Notes under the pieces: model-generated | What the model was told of the DNA's origin: nothing | Database searches by the model: none | Seen by the model: the letters and a program-made list of their open reading frames with translations, nothing else | Program-made: the position numbers and the translations under genes | Part shown: positions 1-9,576 of the stretch, piece by piece | How positions within the stretch are numbered: the first letter of the stretch is position 1 | How the letters are laid out: every line of letters begins with the position of its first letter | DNA from: Palleronia sp. LCG004 | GTDB taxonomy: Bacteria; Pseudomonadota; Alphaproteobacteria; Rhodobacterales; Rhodobacteraceae | DNA length: 64,000 nt | Reading direction: 5' to 3' | Assembly: GCF_032931615.1 (NCBI RefSeq) | Contig: NZ_CP136759.1 | Location: 1,550,001-1,614,000 of the forward strand

Positions 1-122
<122 letters not shown>

Positions 123-1085
123 TCAGTTCACCGGCGCGGCGCGCCACGATGGCGGCATCCGTTCGCCGAAGCGTTCGGCCACGAACGCATAGGTTGGTTC
201 GAAAGTATCGCGCGCGCGGCGCGCGGCGTCTTCCGGCAATGCGAGACCGTCATGCAAGCTGCGATTGACGCGGCGTTCCGGCTCGACGTCGATCCCGGTC
301 AGGCCGAGATGGCTCGAAAGCCGTCTCATCTCGCCGTCCGTCCTGATCGTCTCGTGAAAGAAATAGGCAATGCGGTCCGGCTCGACCGCCTGTTCCACAT
401 TCGAGATGATCGCCTTGTAATCGCTCAGCCGGTAGGCCTTGGAAGACGGATCGTCGATGGACGCCTCGAACGTCGCTCTGATGTCGCTCCAAACTCTGTC
501 CCGCGGGCGCGTATCCGTCTGGAACGCCTGCTTCACGCCCGACCAGAGCCGGTCGACGGGGTCGCGCATGACGAAGACGAACCGCGTGTCGTCGTGAAGG
601 TGCGCCATGCGACGGATCGTTTCGGCGGAGAGGAGGCAATATACCGGCGTAAGCTCTCCGACAACGGGTTGGTCGCGCCGACCCCGCATCAGGAGCCGGC
701 AGTAGTTCTGCACCGACGGGTCGATCGTCAGCGACCGCTTTGCAAGACCGAGCCGCAGCTGGTTGAGCGCCACCCTTGCGCGCGCGGGATGGCCGATCGA
801 CAGCGCCATGTCACGGAGCTTGTTCCGGATCGTCTCGTTGCACTTGGCGATGGCGGCGGACCTTGCCTTGCGGCGTTCGCGCATGTCCCAGTAATGCAGC
901 TCTTTCGTGGGCGACACGTGACACTCGGCGGATTTCGACAGCATCCTGGCCAGCCACGTCGTCGACGCCTTCTGCGTTCCCAGAACGAAAAACAGGGTGC
1001 GGAGGCCGCGAAAGCGCTCGGCCAGCACGAAGCCGTCCGGCACGGAGAATGCCGGCACGGTTTCGACGCTGGCCGCATGGCCCAT
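123..1085 (-). CDS. Sulfotransferase family protein within the nuo operon
   Basis: A 320-residue P-loop sulfotransferase, expected to move a sulfonate group from PAPS to an acceptor that cannot be named here. The 5'-phosphosulfate loop is at about residues 36-43 (GTQKASTT). The 3'-phosphate motif follows in the middle (FVMRDPVDRLWS, with the usual Arg and Ser). Length and layout fit the bacterial heparan-sulfate/glycan sulfotransferase-like group. The ATG overlaps the nuoC stop by one base (TGATG), so translation is probably coupled, and nuoD begins 18 bp downstream. Nothing in complex I chemistry calls for a sulfotransferase, so this is an inserted passenger or a gene that profits from constitutive nuo expression. 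Family assignment is firm; substrate unknown. Confidence 0.85.
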   Translation of the reverse strand: MGHAASVETVPAFSVPDGFVLAERFRGLRTLFFVLGTQKASTTWLARMLSKSAECHVSPTKELHYWDMRERRKARSAAIAKCNETIRNKLRDMALSIGHPARARVALNQLRLGLAKRSLTIDPSVQNYCRLLMRGRRDQPVVGELTPVYCLLSAETIRRMAHLHDDTRFVFVMRDPVDRLWSGVKQAFQTDTRPRDRVWSDIRATFEASIDDPSSKAYRLSDYKAIISNVEQAVEPDRIAYFFHETIRTDGEMRRLSSHLGLTGIDVEPERRVNRSLHDGLALPEDAARRARDTFEPTYAFVAERFGERMPPSWRAAPVN

Positions 1086-1693
1086 CACGATTTGGCCTCG
1101 GCCTTGTCGTCGCCGGGCAAGACGTATTCCGCCCCTTCCCAGGGGCTCATGAAATCGAATTGCCGATATTCCTGGACGAGGCTCACCGGCTCGTAGACGA
1201 CGCGCTTGCTGACTTCGTCGTACCGAACCTCGGTATAGCCAGTCGTCGGGAAATCCTTGCGGAGCGGATGCCCCCGGAAACCGTAATCCGTGAGGATGCG
1301 CCGCAGGTCGGGATGGCCCGCGAAAAGGATCCCGAACATGTCGAAGACCTCGCGCTCGAACCAGTTGGCCGAGGGATGGACGCTCGTGATCGACGGGGCC
1401 ATCTCGTCCTCGCGCACCTCGGCCTTCAGGCGGATACGCTGGTTCTGGTACATCGACAGGAAGTGGTAGACGAGCTCGAAGCGCGTCTCCCGCGACGGAT
1501 GGTCGATCGCCGTGATGTCGACCAGCGTCGAGAATTGGCAGGAACTGTCGGATTTCAGGAACTCGATCAGCGAGACGAGCGAGCTCAGCGAGACGGTCAT
1601 CGTCAACTCGCCCAGCGCGATATCGTAGTCGAGCACGCAATCCTTGCGACGCGACTTGATGTGCTCTCCGAGCTCTTTCAGGGCTTCGGCCAT
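1085..1693 (-). CDS. nuoC: NADH-quinone oxidoreductase subunit C
   Basis: A 202-residue NuoC (30-kDa subunit), part of the peripheral arm of complex I on the cytoplasmic face. The family signature is present in the middle and C-terminal half: [14 protein letters not shown], followed by the [14 protein letters not shown] segment. Length is normal for a stand-alone NuoC, not a NuoCD fusion. It starts 12 bp after the nuoB stop and its own stop overlaps the start of the sulfotransferase gene. The C-terminal tail (DDKAEAKS) is variable in this family. Confidence 0.97.
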   Translation of the reverse strand: MAEALKELGEHIKSRRKDCVLDYDIALGELTMTVSLSSLVSLIEFLKSDSSCQFSTLVDITAIDHPSRETRFELVYHFLSMYQNQRIRLKAEVREDEMAPSITSVHPSANWFEREVFDMFGILFAGHPDLRRILTDYGFRGHPLRKDFPTTGYTEVRYDEVSKRVVYEPVSLVQEYRQFDFMSPWEGAEYVLPGDDKAEAKS

Positions 1694-1705
1694 GCTATGC
1701 CCTCC

Positions 1706-2239
1706 TCAACGGGAAATCGTGCCGGTGCGGCGGATCTTGCGCTGAAGCTGCAGGATCCCGTAGAGCAGCGCCTCGGCCGTCGGCGGACAGCCCGGCACGT
1801 AGATGTCGACGGGGATGATCCTGTCGCAGCCGCGCACGACGCTGTAGCTGTAGTGGTAGTACCCGCCGCCATTGGCGCAGGACCCCATCGAGATCACGTA
1901 GCGCGGCTCGGGCATCTGGTCGTAGACCTTCCTGAGCGCGGGGGCCATCTTGTTGGTCAGCGTGCCCGCCACGATCATCACGTCCGACTGACGCGGAGAG
2001 GCACGCGGCGCGACACCGAACCGTTCGGCATCGTAGCGCGGCATGGAGGTGTGCATCATCTCGACCGCGCAGCAGGCGAGGCCGAAGGTCATCCAGTGCA
2101 GACTGCCTGTCCGCGCCCAGTTGATGATGTCCTCGGACGTCGTGAGCAGGAAGCCCTTGTCGGTCAGCTCGTTGTTGAGCTCTTGCGTGGCCACGTCGCG
2201 ATCGGCACCGGCGGCGTTCGGGTTGGTGACTACTCCCAT
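1706..2239 (-). CDS. nuoB: NADH-quinone oxidoreductase subunit B
   Basis: A 177-residue NuoB (PSST subunit), which carries the terminal iron-sulfur cluster N2 next to the quinone site. The cluster cysteines are all visible: the tandem pair in LACCAVEM, the one in GSCANGG and the one in VPGCPPTAE. The ATG at 2239 lies inside the end of nuoA (10 bp overlap), which agrees with the short variable N-terminus preceding the conserved [11 protein letters not shown] segment in this order. It belongs to the nuoA-B-C-(sulfotransferase)-D transcription unit. Confidence 0.97.
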   Translation of the reverse strand: MGVVTNPNAAGADRDVATQELNNELTDKGFLLTTSEDIINWARTGSLHWMTFGLACCAVEMMHTSMPRYDAERFGVAPRASPRQSDVMIVAGTLTNKMAPALRKVYDQMPEPRYVISMGSCANGGGYYHYSYSVVRGCDRIIPVDIYVPGCPPTAEALLYGILQLQRKIRRTGTISR

Positions 2240-2598
2240 TCGAGTGCCCCTTTCTTCCATTCGTAGGCGAATCCGACGGTCAGCACGCCGAGGAATACCA
2301 TCATCGACCAGAAGGCCGCGTCGCTCATCACGTTGAAGCTCACCGCCCAGGGGAACAGGAACGCGATCTCGAGGTCGAAGATGATGAACAGGATCGACAC
2401 GAGGTAGAACCGCACGTCGAATTTCATCCGTGCGTCGTCGAACGCGTTGAACCCGCATTCATAGGCGCTGACCTTCTCGGAATCGGGGTTTCGCACCGCG
2501 ACGATCATCGCGGCCAGCATCAGGATCAGGCCGAGTGCGACGGCGAATCCCAGCAGGATCATGATGGGCAGGTATTCGCGGGAGAGGATGGCGTCCAT
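2230..2598 (-). CDS. nuoA: NADH-quinone oxidoreductase subunit A
   Basis: A 122-residue NuoA, a small integral membrane subunit of complex I near the quinone channel. Three hydrophobic segments are visible (about residues 10-34, 62-85 and 92-112). The conserved loop with YECGF and the acidic [11 protein letters not shown] segment in the second helix are present. It is the first gene of the operon, with a good promoter about 50 bp upstream of its ATG. Confidence 0.97.
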   Translation of the reverse strand: MDAILSREYLPIMILLGFAVALGLILMLAAMIVAVRNPDSEKVSAYECGFNAFDDARMKFDVRFYLVSILFIIFDLEIAFLFPWAVSFNVMSDAAFWSMMVFLGVLTVGFAYEWKKGALEWE

Positions 2599-2647
2599 AA
2601 GTGGTGGCTTCCTTCGTATCGTCGGACCGTCCGGTGCGTTGGGATTG

Positions 2648-2676
2648 GATTTAGAGGCGCGTCAGCCAAGCGTCAA
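2648..2676 (-). promoter_or_regulatory. Sigma70-type promoter of the nuo operon
   Basis: On the minus strand a TTGACG -35 box (2671-2676) is separated by exactly 17 bp from a TAAATC -10 box (2648-2653). The start point would fall near 2640, giving a leader of about 40 nt before nuoA. The match at -35 is strong and at -10 moderate. Confidence 0.6.
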
Positions 2677-2712
2677 CGCCGCCGCGCAGGTCACATCGGC
2701 GCAGGCCGTGCG

Positions 2713-3381
2713 TCATTCGGGCCAGGGCGGATAGAATTCCCGGTCGTAAAGCAGCTCCGCGCCGGCAGGTGGCAGCGCGTTGGCGAAGGTCTCGCGCTCG
2801 GTGATCTGCGCGTACCACCGCGCGACTTCGGGGAACGGATCGAGCCGGGCGAAGTGGCGGGCCATGTAGACGGCCTGCCCGACCGAGATGTCGGCCGCCG
2901 AGAAGCCGCTCGTCAGCAGGTAGTCGCGATTCTCGAGCGGCGTCGACAGCCGCGCCTCGATCGCAGCGAAGCATTTCTCGAGCCGCTTGGCCTCGATCTT
3001 CATGACCGTGGGCGAGCGCATCGCGTCTTCGTAGATCACGATATGTTGCTGCGTCAGCGCGGCGGCATGCTGGCTGATCGTCTCGGCGAAGTGCAGCCAG
3101 ACGAGGAAATCGGGGCGGTCGATATCGCCGGGCGGGCGACCCAGACCGCGATCCGCAAAGCGCTCGCAGAGCACTTCGGTGATGGCACCCGTCTCCCAGA
3201 TGACTTCTCCGTCGATCTCGAGCGCGGGGACCCGCCCCGCAGGATTGAGCGAGAGATATTCCGGATCGCGCAGCGACCGGTCGAAGGGCCGGACGCGAAG
3301 CTGGAACTCGACGTCGAGTTCATGGAGCAGCCAGAGCGTCCGCATGGAACGTGTCTGATGGCAATGGTGGAGAGTGATCAT
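2713..3381 (-). CDS. Glutathione S-transferase family protein
   Basis: A 222-residue cytosolic glutathione transferase. The N-terminal thioredoxin-like half has the beta-alpha-beta start and the cis-proline region (NPAGRVPALEIDG), followed by WETGAI, where Glu-Thr/Ser normally contacts the gamma-glutamyl group. The helical C-terminal half contains the N-capping segment FSAADISVGQAVYMA typical of GSTs. It probably detoxifies electrophiles; the substrate cannot be read from sequence. It reads away from the nuo promoter and lies 69 bp downstream of the carboxylase alpha subunit gene, so it may be the last gene of that unit. Confidence 0.88.
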   Translation of the reverse strand: MITLHHCHQTRSMRTLWLLHELDVEFQLRVRPFDRSLRDPEYLSLNPAGRVPALEIDGEVIWETGAITEVLCERFADRGLGRPPGDIDRPDFLVWLHFAETISQHAAALTQQHIVIYEDAMRSPTVMKIEAKRLEKCFAAIEARLSTPLENRDYLLTSGFSAADISVGQAVYMARHFARLDPFPEVARWYAQITERETFANALPPAGAELLYDREFYPPWPE

Positions 3382-3450
3382 CGGGGTCCCGTCTCGCGGA
3401 TCGTGGCGCTCCCCTATCAGGCCGGAACGAAAAGGACCATGGTCCGGCGC

Positions 3451-5397
3451 TCATTCCTCGGCGAGGCGCAGAAGCGCGTCGCCGGCGCTGACCTGAGCGC
3501 CCTCCTCCACCATGATCTTGGCGATCTCGCCCGAGCGGCCCGCGCGCAGGACATGCTCCATCTTCATGGCCTCCAGCACGGCGAGCGGGTCGCCCGCCTC
3601 GACCGCGTCGCCCGGCGCGACGTGCAGTGTCCTGACAAGACCCGGCATCGGGGCGGTCACGACATCCTCGCCCGGTCCCGCGATCGATGCCCGATCCAGA
3701 GGATCGACCGCCTCGAAGACGAATCCCGGTCCTTGCGCAACGGCGATGCGGGCACCCACCCGCACGGGATCCGGCATCCGGCGGCCGTCGATGCGCCAGG
3801 CATCCCCGAGGCGCACCAGCCTGAGATCCATCCCCTCGCCCATGACACGGCGAACCGTTCCGCCATCGCACTCGACCCGAAGCGACAGCTCACGCTCGCC
3901 CGATCTCAACAGGCAGGGCTGCCCGCGGCCGGACCAAAGCGCGAAACCCTGCAAGTCGTCACCCGGCCGGTGGAGGCCCAGCGCCGCGATCGCGGCCAAT
4001 GCGACGGCCTCCGCCGGTGGCTCGGCAGTCTGCACGAGGCTTTCCATCTCGCGCCCGATGAGCCCGGTATCGACCCGCCCGGCGCGGAACCCCTGGTGAC
4101 CGAGCAATGCCTGAAGGAACGCCTTGTTCGTCACGGTCCCGGCCACGACCATCTTCCCGAGCGCCCGCGCCAGCACGCGCATCGCGGCCTCCCGGCTTTC
4201 TCCGCGCGCGATGATCTTCGCGATCATCGGGTCGTAATGCGGCGAAATCGCGTCCCCCTCGCGCACGCCGGTCTCGATCCGCACGCCGTCGGGAAACCGC
4301 AGCGCATGAAGCGTGCCGGTGGCGGGCAGGAACCCCGCCGCCGCATCCTCGGCATAGAGCCGCACCTCCATCGCATGGCCCGAGAGGACCAGATCGTCCT
4401 GACGGACCGGGAGGTCCTCTCCCGCCGCCACGCGAAGCTGCCACTCGACCAGATCGACGCCCGTGACCTCTTCCGTGACCGGATGCTCGACCTGCAGACG
4501 GGTGTTCATCTCCATGAAGAAGAAGCCTCGCCCGGGCTCTCCCTCCATCTCGGTTCCGTCGACGATGAACTCGACCGTTCCGGCACCGGCATAGCCGATC
4601 GCCTCGGCCGCGCGGACGGCCGCGGCCCCCATCGCGGCGCGCATCTCGGGCCGCATGCCGGGGGCCGGAGCCTCCTCGATCACCTTCTGATGACGCCGCT
4701 GGAGCGAGCAATCCCGCTCGAACAGATGCACGGCGCGGGTGCCGTCGCCGAAGACCTGGATCTCGATATGGCGGGGCCGCGTCACGAACTTCTCGATCAG
4801 GACGGTATCGTTGCCGAACGCGTTGCGCGCCTCCGACCGCGCCGAGCCGAGCGCCTCGGCGAAATCCTCGGCGCGCTCGACCATCCTCATGCCCTTGCCG
4901 CCGCCGCCCGCGACCGCCTTGATCATCACCGGAAAGCCGATCCGGTCGGCCTCGCGGCCCAGATGCGCGTCATCCTGATTGCGCCCGTGATAGCCCGGGA
5001 CGACCGGAACGCCCGCAGCCTCCATCACGGCCTTGGCGGCGTCCTTGAGGCCCATCTTGCGGATCGCCTCGGCCGACGGCCCGATGAAGACGAGGCCCGC
5101 CGCCGCGACCGCCTGCACGAAGTCCGGGTTCTCGCTCAGAAAGCCATAGCCCGGGTGGATCGCCTCGGCACCGGTCGCCTTCGCCGCCGCGATGATGCGA
5201 TCGCCGTTCAGATAGCTTTCCGACGGGGCCGCGCCGCCGATCCCGACAGCGATGTCCGCCATCGCGACATGGCGCGCGCCGGCATCGGCTTCGGAGAAGA
5301 CCGCGACCGTCTCGACGCCGAGCCTGCGGCACGTGTCGATCACGCGGCAGGCGATCTCGCCGCGATTGGCGATCAGGATACGCTCGAACATGTTCAC
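3451..5397 (-). CDS. mccA: Methylcrotonyl-CoA carboxylase-type alpha subunit (biotin carboxylase plus BCCP)
   Basis: A 648-residue biotin-dependent carboxylase subunit. The N-terminal biotin carboxylase domain starts at residue 4 (ERILIANRGEIACRV), with the ATP-grasp glycine loop (KAVAGGGGKGMR) and the active-site EMNTRLQVEHPVTE near residue 290. The C-terminal biotinyl domain carries the biotinylation site EAMKMEH about 35 residues from the end. With the MccB-type partner directly upstream it should carboxylate a branched acyl-CoA, most simply 3-methylcrotonyl-CoA in leucine breakdown. The other usual leucine genes (isovaleryl-CoA dehydrogenase, HMG-CoA lyase) are not adjacent, so a related acyl-CoA substrate remains possible. 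Confidence 0.88.
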   Translation of the reverse strand: MNMFERILIANRGEIACRVIDTCRRLGVETVAVFSEADAGARHVAMADIAVGIGGAAPSESYLNGDRIIAAAKATGAEAIHPGYGFLSENPDFVQAVAAAGLVFIGPSAEAIRKMGLKDAAKAVMEAAGVPVVPGYHGRNQDDAHLGREADRIGFPVMIKAVAGGGGKGMRMVERAEDFAEALGSARSEARNAFGNDTVLIEKFVTRPRHIEIQVFGDGTRAVHLFERDCSLQRRHQKVIEEAPAPGMRPEMRAAMGAAAVRAAEAIGYAGAGTVEFIVDGTEMEGEPGRGFFFMEMNTRLQVEHPVTEEVTGVDLVEWQLRVAAGEDLPVRQDDLVLSGHAMEVRLYAEDAAAGFLPATGTLHALRFPDGVRIETGVREGDAISPHYDPMIAKIIARGESREAAMRVLARALGKMVVAGTVTNKAFLQALLGHQGFRAGRVDTGLIGREMESLVQTAEPPAEAVALAAIAALGLHRPGDDLQGFALWSGRGQPCLLRSGERELSLRVECDGGTVRRVMGEGMDLRLVRLGDAWRIDGRRMPDPVRVGARIAVAQGPGFVFEAVDPLDRASIAGPGEDVVTAPMPGLVRTLHVAPGDAVEAGDPLAVLEAMKMEHVLRAGRSGEIAKIMVEEGAQVSAGDALLRLAEE

Positions 5398-5416
5398 TCC
5401 CCTCCCCGCATGCCTG

Positions 5417-7021
5417 CTACATCCGGAAGACGCCGAACCGCGTCTCGGGGATCGGTGCGTTCAGGGCCGCGGCGAGGCTGAGCGACAGCACGCCCCGCGC
5501 GCGCCGCGGATCGATCACCCCGTCATCCCAGAGCCGCGCGCTCGCATAGAGGGGATGGGATTGCCGCGCGAACTGGTCGAGGATCGGTGCCTTGAAGGCG
5601 TCCTCCTCGGCCTCGCTCCAATCCTCTCCGCGCTTTTCCTTCTGGGTGCGCGTGACGGTCGCGAGGACGCCCGCGGCCTGCGGCCCGCCCATCGTGGCGA
5701 TCCGCGAATTGGGCCAGGTCCAGACGAAGCGCGGCGAGAAGGCGCGTCCCGCCATGCCGTAATTGCCGGCACCGAAGGACCCGCCGATCAGCATCGAGAT
5801 CTTCGGCACCGCGGCGGTCGAGACGGCCGTCACCATCTTGGCCCCGTGCCGCGCGATGCCCTGATTCTCGTACTGTCGGCCCACCATGAAGCCGGTGATG
5901 TTGTGCAGGAAGAGGAGCGGCACGCGCCGCTGCGCGCAAAGCTCGATGAAATGCGCGCCCTTCTGCGCGGCCTCCGAGAACAGCACGCCATTATTCGCGA
6001 CGATCCCGACCGGCCAGCCGTCGATATGGGCGAAGCCCGTGACGAGCGTGTCACCGAACCGCGCCTTGAACTCGTCGAAGCGCGACCCGTCGACCAGCCG
6101 TGCGATCACCTCGTGCACGTCGTATGGGGTGGTCAGGCTCCGCGGCACGATGCCCAGAACCTCCTCGGGGTCGAAGGCGGGGGCCTCGGGCGCTTCGCGG
6201 ATCACGTCCGACGCGGGCCCCGCCCCGAGCGATGCGACCGCCTGCCGGGCAAGGGCCAGCGCATGCGCGTCGTCTTCGGCCAGGTAATCGGCCACGCCGC
6301 TCAGCCGCGTATGCACGTCGCCGCCGCCCAGATCCTCGGCGCTCACCACCTCGCCCGTGGCGGCCTTCACCAAGGGCGGACCGGCCAGGAAGATCGTCGC
6401 CTGATCGCGCACGATGATCGTCACATCCGACATGGCGGGCACGTAGGCCCCCCCGGCGGTGCACGATCCCATCACGACCGCGATCTGCGCGATGCCCTTC
6501 GCGCTCATGTTCGCCTGATTGTAGAAGATCCGCCCGAAATGGTCGCGGCCCGGGAAGACCTCGTCCTGCTGCAGGAGGTTCGCGCCGCCCGAATCCACCA
6601 GATAGATGCAGGGCAGATGGTTCTCTTCCGCGATCTCCTGCCCGCGAAGATGCTTCTTCACGGTCATCGGGTAATAGGTCCCGCCCTTCACAGTCGCGTC
6701 GTTCGCGATGATCATGCATTGCCGCCCCGCGACCCGCCCCACACCCGCCACGGCCCCGGCCGCGGGGGCGCCGCCGTCGTACATTCCGTGCGCCGCCGTC
6801 AGCCCGACCTCGAGGAAGGGAGATCCGGGATCGAGCAGCGCCGCCACCCGGTCGCGCGGGGCCATCTTTCCGCGCGCCTCGTGACGCTCGCGCGCTTGCG
6901 CACCGCCACCCGCCATGGCGCGTTCGGCGGCGTCCCGCATTTCCTCGATGAGGCCGAGATGATGGTCGCGGTTCTCGGCGAATTCCGCCGAATTGGTCAG
7001 GATCCCGGATGTGAGCTTCAC
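5417..7021 (-). CDS. mccB: Methylcrotonyl-CoA carboxylase-type beta subunit (carboxyltransferase)
   Basis: A 534-residue carboxyltransferase with the two crotonase-like halves of MccB/PccB proteins. The N-terminal half has the acyl-CoA region ([33 protein letters not shown]). The C-terminal half has NITGFMVG and the glycine-rich [12 protein letters not shown]. The start chosen is GTG at 7021, giving VKLTSGIL, because a GGGAGGA ribosome site lies about 10 bp upstream and the length then matches the family; in-frame starts further upstream would add unconserved sequence. It ends 19 bp before mccA, so the two subunits are made together. Confidence 0.9.
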   Translation of the reverse strand: MKLTSGILTNSAEFAENRDHHLGLIEEMRDAAERAMAGGGAQARERHEARGKMAPRDRVAALLDPGSPFLEVGLTAAHGMYDGGAPAAGAVAGVGRVAGRQCMIIANDATVKGGTYYPMTVKKHLRGQEIAEENHLPCIYLVDSGGANLLQQDEVFPGRDHFGRIFYNQANMSAKGIAQIAVVMGSCTAGGAYVPAMSDVTIIVRDQATIFLAGPPLVKAATGEVVSAEDLGGGDVHTRLSGVADYLAEDDAHALALARQAVASLGAGPASDVIREAPEAPAFDPEEVLGIVPRSLTTPYDVHEVIARLVDGSRFDEFKARFGDTLVTGFAHIDGWPVGIVANNGVLFSEAAQKGAHFIELCAQRRVPLLFLHNITGFMVGRQYENQGIARHGAKMVTAVSTAAVPKISMLIGGSFGAGNYGMAGRAFSPRFVWTWPNSRIATMGGPQAAGVLATVTRTQKEKRGEDWSEAEEDAFKAPILDQFARQSHPLYASARLWDDGVIDPRRARGVLSLSLAAALNAPIPETRFGVFRM

Positions 7022-7093
7022 CGCAACAAGATCCTCCCAAATCTCCCGCCCGGGAACCTTAGGGGTGCGCCCTCCGCCCCGCAAGGCCGCGCG

Positions 7094-7405
7094 TCAGAGC
7101 GTGGGGTCAACGCCCGGATCGACCTCGAAGCCGAACCGCGAGATGCCGTAGACCCGCGGCGGATCGCCAAGGCAGGCGACGCGCATCCAGACATCGCCGT
7201 CTCCGGGCAGACCGACGCAGTCGCCGATGCTGCCGCCCGTCTCCTCGGCATAGCGTTCCGCATAGCTCATGAGGACTTCGCTCTCGTCCAGGGTGATGGC
7301 GCGCAAGCCGACGACGAAGCCCATGACCGCCGCCGTCACGATGACCGCGCCGAGCGAAAGCAGCGCCCAGCCGTTCAGGCCGCGGACCTTCGGCCTGCCC
7401 GTCAC
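7094..7405 (-). CDS. Small single-pass membrane protein, unknown function
   Basis: A 103-residue protein starting with GTG at 7405, preceded by a GGAGGGGG ribosome site, 10 bp downstream of the phosphatase stop. One strong transmembrane segment lies at about residues 13-35 (ALLSLGAVIVTAAVMGFVVG). The rest is a soluble periplasmic-looking domain with two cysteines (about residues 63 and 79) that could form a disulfide. I do not recognise a family. Its placement suggests co-transcription with the HAD phosphatase. Confidence 0.6.
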   Translation of the reverse strand: MTGRPKVRGLNGWALLSLGAVIVTAAVMGFVVGLRAITLDESEVLMSYAERYAEETGGSIGDCVGLPGDGDVWMRVACLGDPPRVYGISRFGFEVDPGVDPTL

Positions 7406-7415
7406 GCCCCCTCCG

Positions 7416-8102
7416 TCACGAAACCCGCCGCGCGCCGTTCCGCAACATGAGCCCGTCGAAGAGATCCGGCAGATCGTCGAAATGCTCGAGCAGCGCATCG
7501 GGGGAAAGACGTTCGATCCCGCGCCCTTCCGGTCCGAAGGCCACGAGGATCGACGGCGCATCCGCCCGGCGCGCGGTCTCGCGGTCGGTTTCGGTATCGC
7601 CCACGAGGACGGCCTGCAGCCGGTCGCCGCCCGCCCGGTCCACGGCTTCCCAGAAATGCAGGGGATCGGGCTTGCGCGTCTCGAGCGTGTCGGCCCCGAC
7701 CAGCGGCCCGAAATGCTCGCGCAGGCCGACGGCGCGCAGCAGCTTGTCGGCCAGCCATTCGGGCTTGTTGGTGGCGATGCCCACGCGGATGCCGCGCGCG
7801 CGCAACGTGTCCGCCACCTCGATCGCCCCCGGATAGAACGTCGAATGCACGCAGATCGCCTCGCCATAGTGATCGAGCAGCGGCTGATACTGGCGATCGA
7901 CCAGATCCTCGTCCTCGATCTCCACCCGTCCGAGGCCCGCCCGCAGCATCGCGCGCGCGCCGCGATGGGCGATGGCCTTGTCGGTTTCGGGGCGCAGCAG
8001 GTCCCCATGGCCGAGATCGCGGAAACAGGCATTGGCCGCCGCGATCAGGTCGCCGCTCGTATCCATGAGCGTCCCGTCCAGATCGAAGATCACCGTTCGC
8101 AT
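7416..8102 (-). CDS. gph: HAD-superfamily phosphatase, phosphoglycolate phosphatase-like
   Basis: A 228-residue HAD hydrolase. Motif I is FDLDGTLMDT with nucleophile Asp7, motif II IATNK, motif III the lysine in RKPDP, and motif IV GDTETDRETA. The alpha-helical cap lies between motifs I and II, so this is subfamily IA, the Gph class that dephosphorylates 2-phosphoglycolate. It is divergent from glmU across a 123-bp region that holds promoters for both. Substrate specificity within the family is not certain. Confidence 0.8.
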   Translation of the reverse strand: MRTVIFDLDGTLMDTSGDLIAAANACFRDLGHGDLLRPETDKAIAHRGARAMLRAGLGRVEIEDEDLVDRQYQPLLDHYGEAICVHSTFYPGAIEVADTLRARGIRVGIATNKPEWLADKLLRAVGLREHFGPLVGADTLETRKPDPLHFWEAVDRAGGDRLQAVLVGDTETDRETARRADAPSILVAFGPEGRGIERLSPDALLEHFDDLPDLFDGLMLRNGARRVS

Positions 8103-8164
8103 GCGCCGCTCCCTCGTTCAGCCGGCTGTAACCTGCAGCAACGTCATGTGAAGGCAAGCGGGGA

Positions 8165-8192
8165 TTGCAACCGGGCGCACCTGGGATAGAAA
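8165..8192 (+). promoter_or_regulatory. Candidate promoter for glmU-glmS
   Basis: TTGCAA (8165-8170) and TAGAAA (8187-8192) are separated by 16 bp in the gph/glmU divergent region, about 34 bp before the glmU ATG. It is a moderate match to sigma70 boxes, judged by eye only. Confidence 0.4.
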
Positions 8193-8225
8193 CGCCGGCA
8201 ATCCGAGAGCAGACGAAAGCGTGCC

Positions 8226-9575
8226 ATGGCAACCCATCTGATCGTTCTTGCCGCCGGTGCGGGCACGCGGATGAAATCCGATCTGCCCAAGGTCCTGCAC
8301 GAGGTGGCGCATGCGCCGCTCTTCGTCCACGCGCTCGGCTCCGCGGCGGATCTCTCGCCCGAGCGGCGCATCCTCGTCGCGGGCCACGGGGCCGATGCGG
8401 TGAAGAAGGCCGCCCGGTCGCACGACCCCGCGCTCGACATCGTGATCCAGTCGCAGCAGCGCGGCACCGCCCATGCGGTGGCGCAAGCGCGCGAGGCGAT
8501 GGCAGGCGCGACGGGCGATGTCTTCGTGCTCTATGGCGACACGCCGTTCATCCGGCCCGAGACGCTTCGGGCGATGGTGCAGGCCCGGCGTGACGGCGCG
8601 GGAATCGTGGTGCTGGGCTTCGAGGCCGCCGATCCCGGTCGCTACGGCCGGCTCCTCCTTCGTGACGGCCGGCTCGAACGGATCGTCGAATACAAGGATG
8701 CGACGGACGAGGAACGCTCCGTAACCCTCTGCAATTCCGGTGTTATCTGTGCGGATGCCGAACGCCTGTTCGAACTGATCGACCGGATCGGCAACGACAA
8801 TGCGAGCGGGGAGTACTATCTTACCGACATCGTCGCCGCGGCGCGCGAGGCGGGTCTCGGGACCGCTGCCGTGACGTGCGACGAGGCCGAGACGATGGGC
8901 GTCAACACGCGCGCCGAACTCGCCCGCGCCGAGGCGCTCTTCCAGGCCCGCGCCAGGGAAGCCGCGCTCGGGGCCGGCGTCACCCTCACGGCACCGGAAA
9001 CCGTCCATTTCGCCTACGACACGCGGGTCGCGCAGGACGTCACGATCGAGCCTCACGTGATCTTCGGCCCCGGCGTGACGATCGAAAGCGGCGCGCGGAT
9101 CCGGGCGTTCAGCCATCTCGAAGGGGCGCGGGTCGCGGGAGGCGCGGTGATCGGCCCCTATGCGCGGCTGCGCCCCGGCACCGACATCGCAGAGCGCGTC
9201 CGCATCGGAAACTTCGTCGAGACCAAGAACGCCCGCATCCACGACGGTGCCAAGGTCAACCACCTCAGCTATGTGGGCGACGCCGAGATCGGGGCGGCCG
9301 CCAATCTCGGCGCGGGCACGATCACCTGCAATTACGACGGCGTTTTCAAGCATCGAACGACCATCGGCGACAATGCCTTCATCGGATCGAACACGATGCT
9401 CGTGGCCCCGGTCAGCGTCGGGCGCGATGCGATGACCGCCTCCGGGTCGGTCGTGACGATGGACGTGCCCGACGGTGCGATGGCGGTCGCCCGCGCGCGC
9501 CAGCAGAACAAGGACGGCTTTGCGCGCCGGTTCATGGACAGGCTGCGCGCGGCCAAGAACAAGGACAGGATCTGA
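8226..9575 (+). CDS. glmU: Bifunctional N-acetylglucosamine-1-P uridyltransferase / glucosamine-1-P acetyltransferase
   Basis: A 449-residue GlmU, which makes UDP-GlcNAc from GlcN-1-P in the cytoplasm for peptidoglycan and LPS. The N-terminal pyrophosphorylase domain has the nucleotide loop LAAGAGTRMKS at residues 7-17 and the YGDTPF metal site. The C-terminal left-handed beta-helix has hexapeptide repeats and the acetyltransferase segment NFVETKNARIHDGAKVNHLSY. It is followed after one base by glmS, so two consecutive steps of amino-sugar synthesis are co-expressed. Confidence 0.97.
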   Translation: MATHLIVLAAGAGTRMKSDLPKVLHEVAHAPLFVHALGSAADLSPERRILVAGHGADAVKKAARSHDPALDIVIQSQQRGTAHAVAQAREAMAGATGDVFVLYGDTPFIRPETLRAMVQARRDGAGIVVLGFEAADPGRYGRLLLRDGRLERIVEYKDATDEERSVTLCNSGVICADAERLFELIDRIGNDNASGEYYLTDIVAAAREAGLGTAAVTCDEAETMGVNTRAELARAEALFQARAREAALGAGVTLTAPETVHFAYDTRVAQDVTIEPHVIFGPGVTIESGARIRAFSHLEGARVAGGAVIGPYARLRPGTDIAERVRIGNFVETKNARIHDGAKVNHLSYVGDAEIGAAANLGAGTITCNYDGVFKHRTTIGDNAFIGSNTMLVAPVSVGRDAMTASGSVVTMDVPDGAMAVARARQQNKDGFARRFMDRLRAAKNKDRI

Positions 9576-9576
9576 C

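Noticed and set aside
2854..5481. Long plus-strand reading frame of 875 codons
   Set aside because: It lies antisense to mccA; high GC keeps the opposite frame open. Composition is Arg/His-rich and no motif is present.
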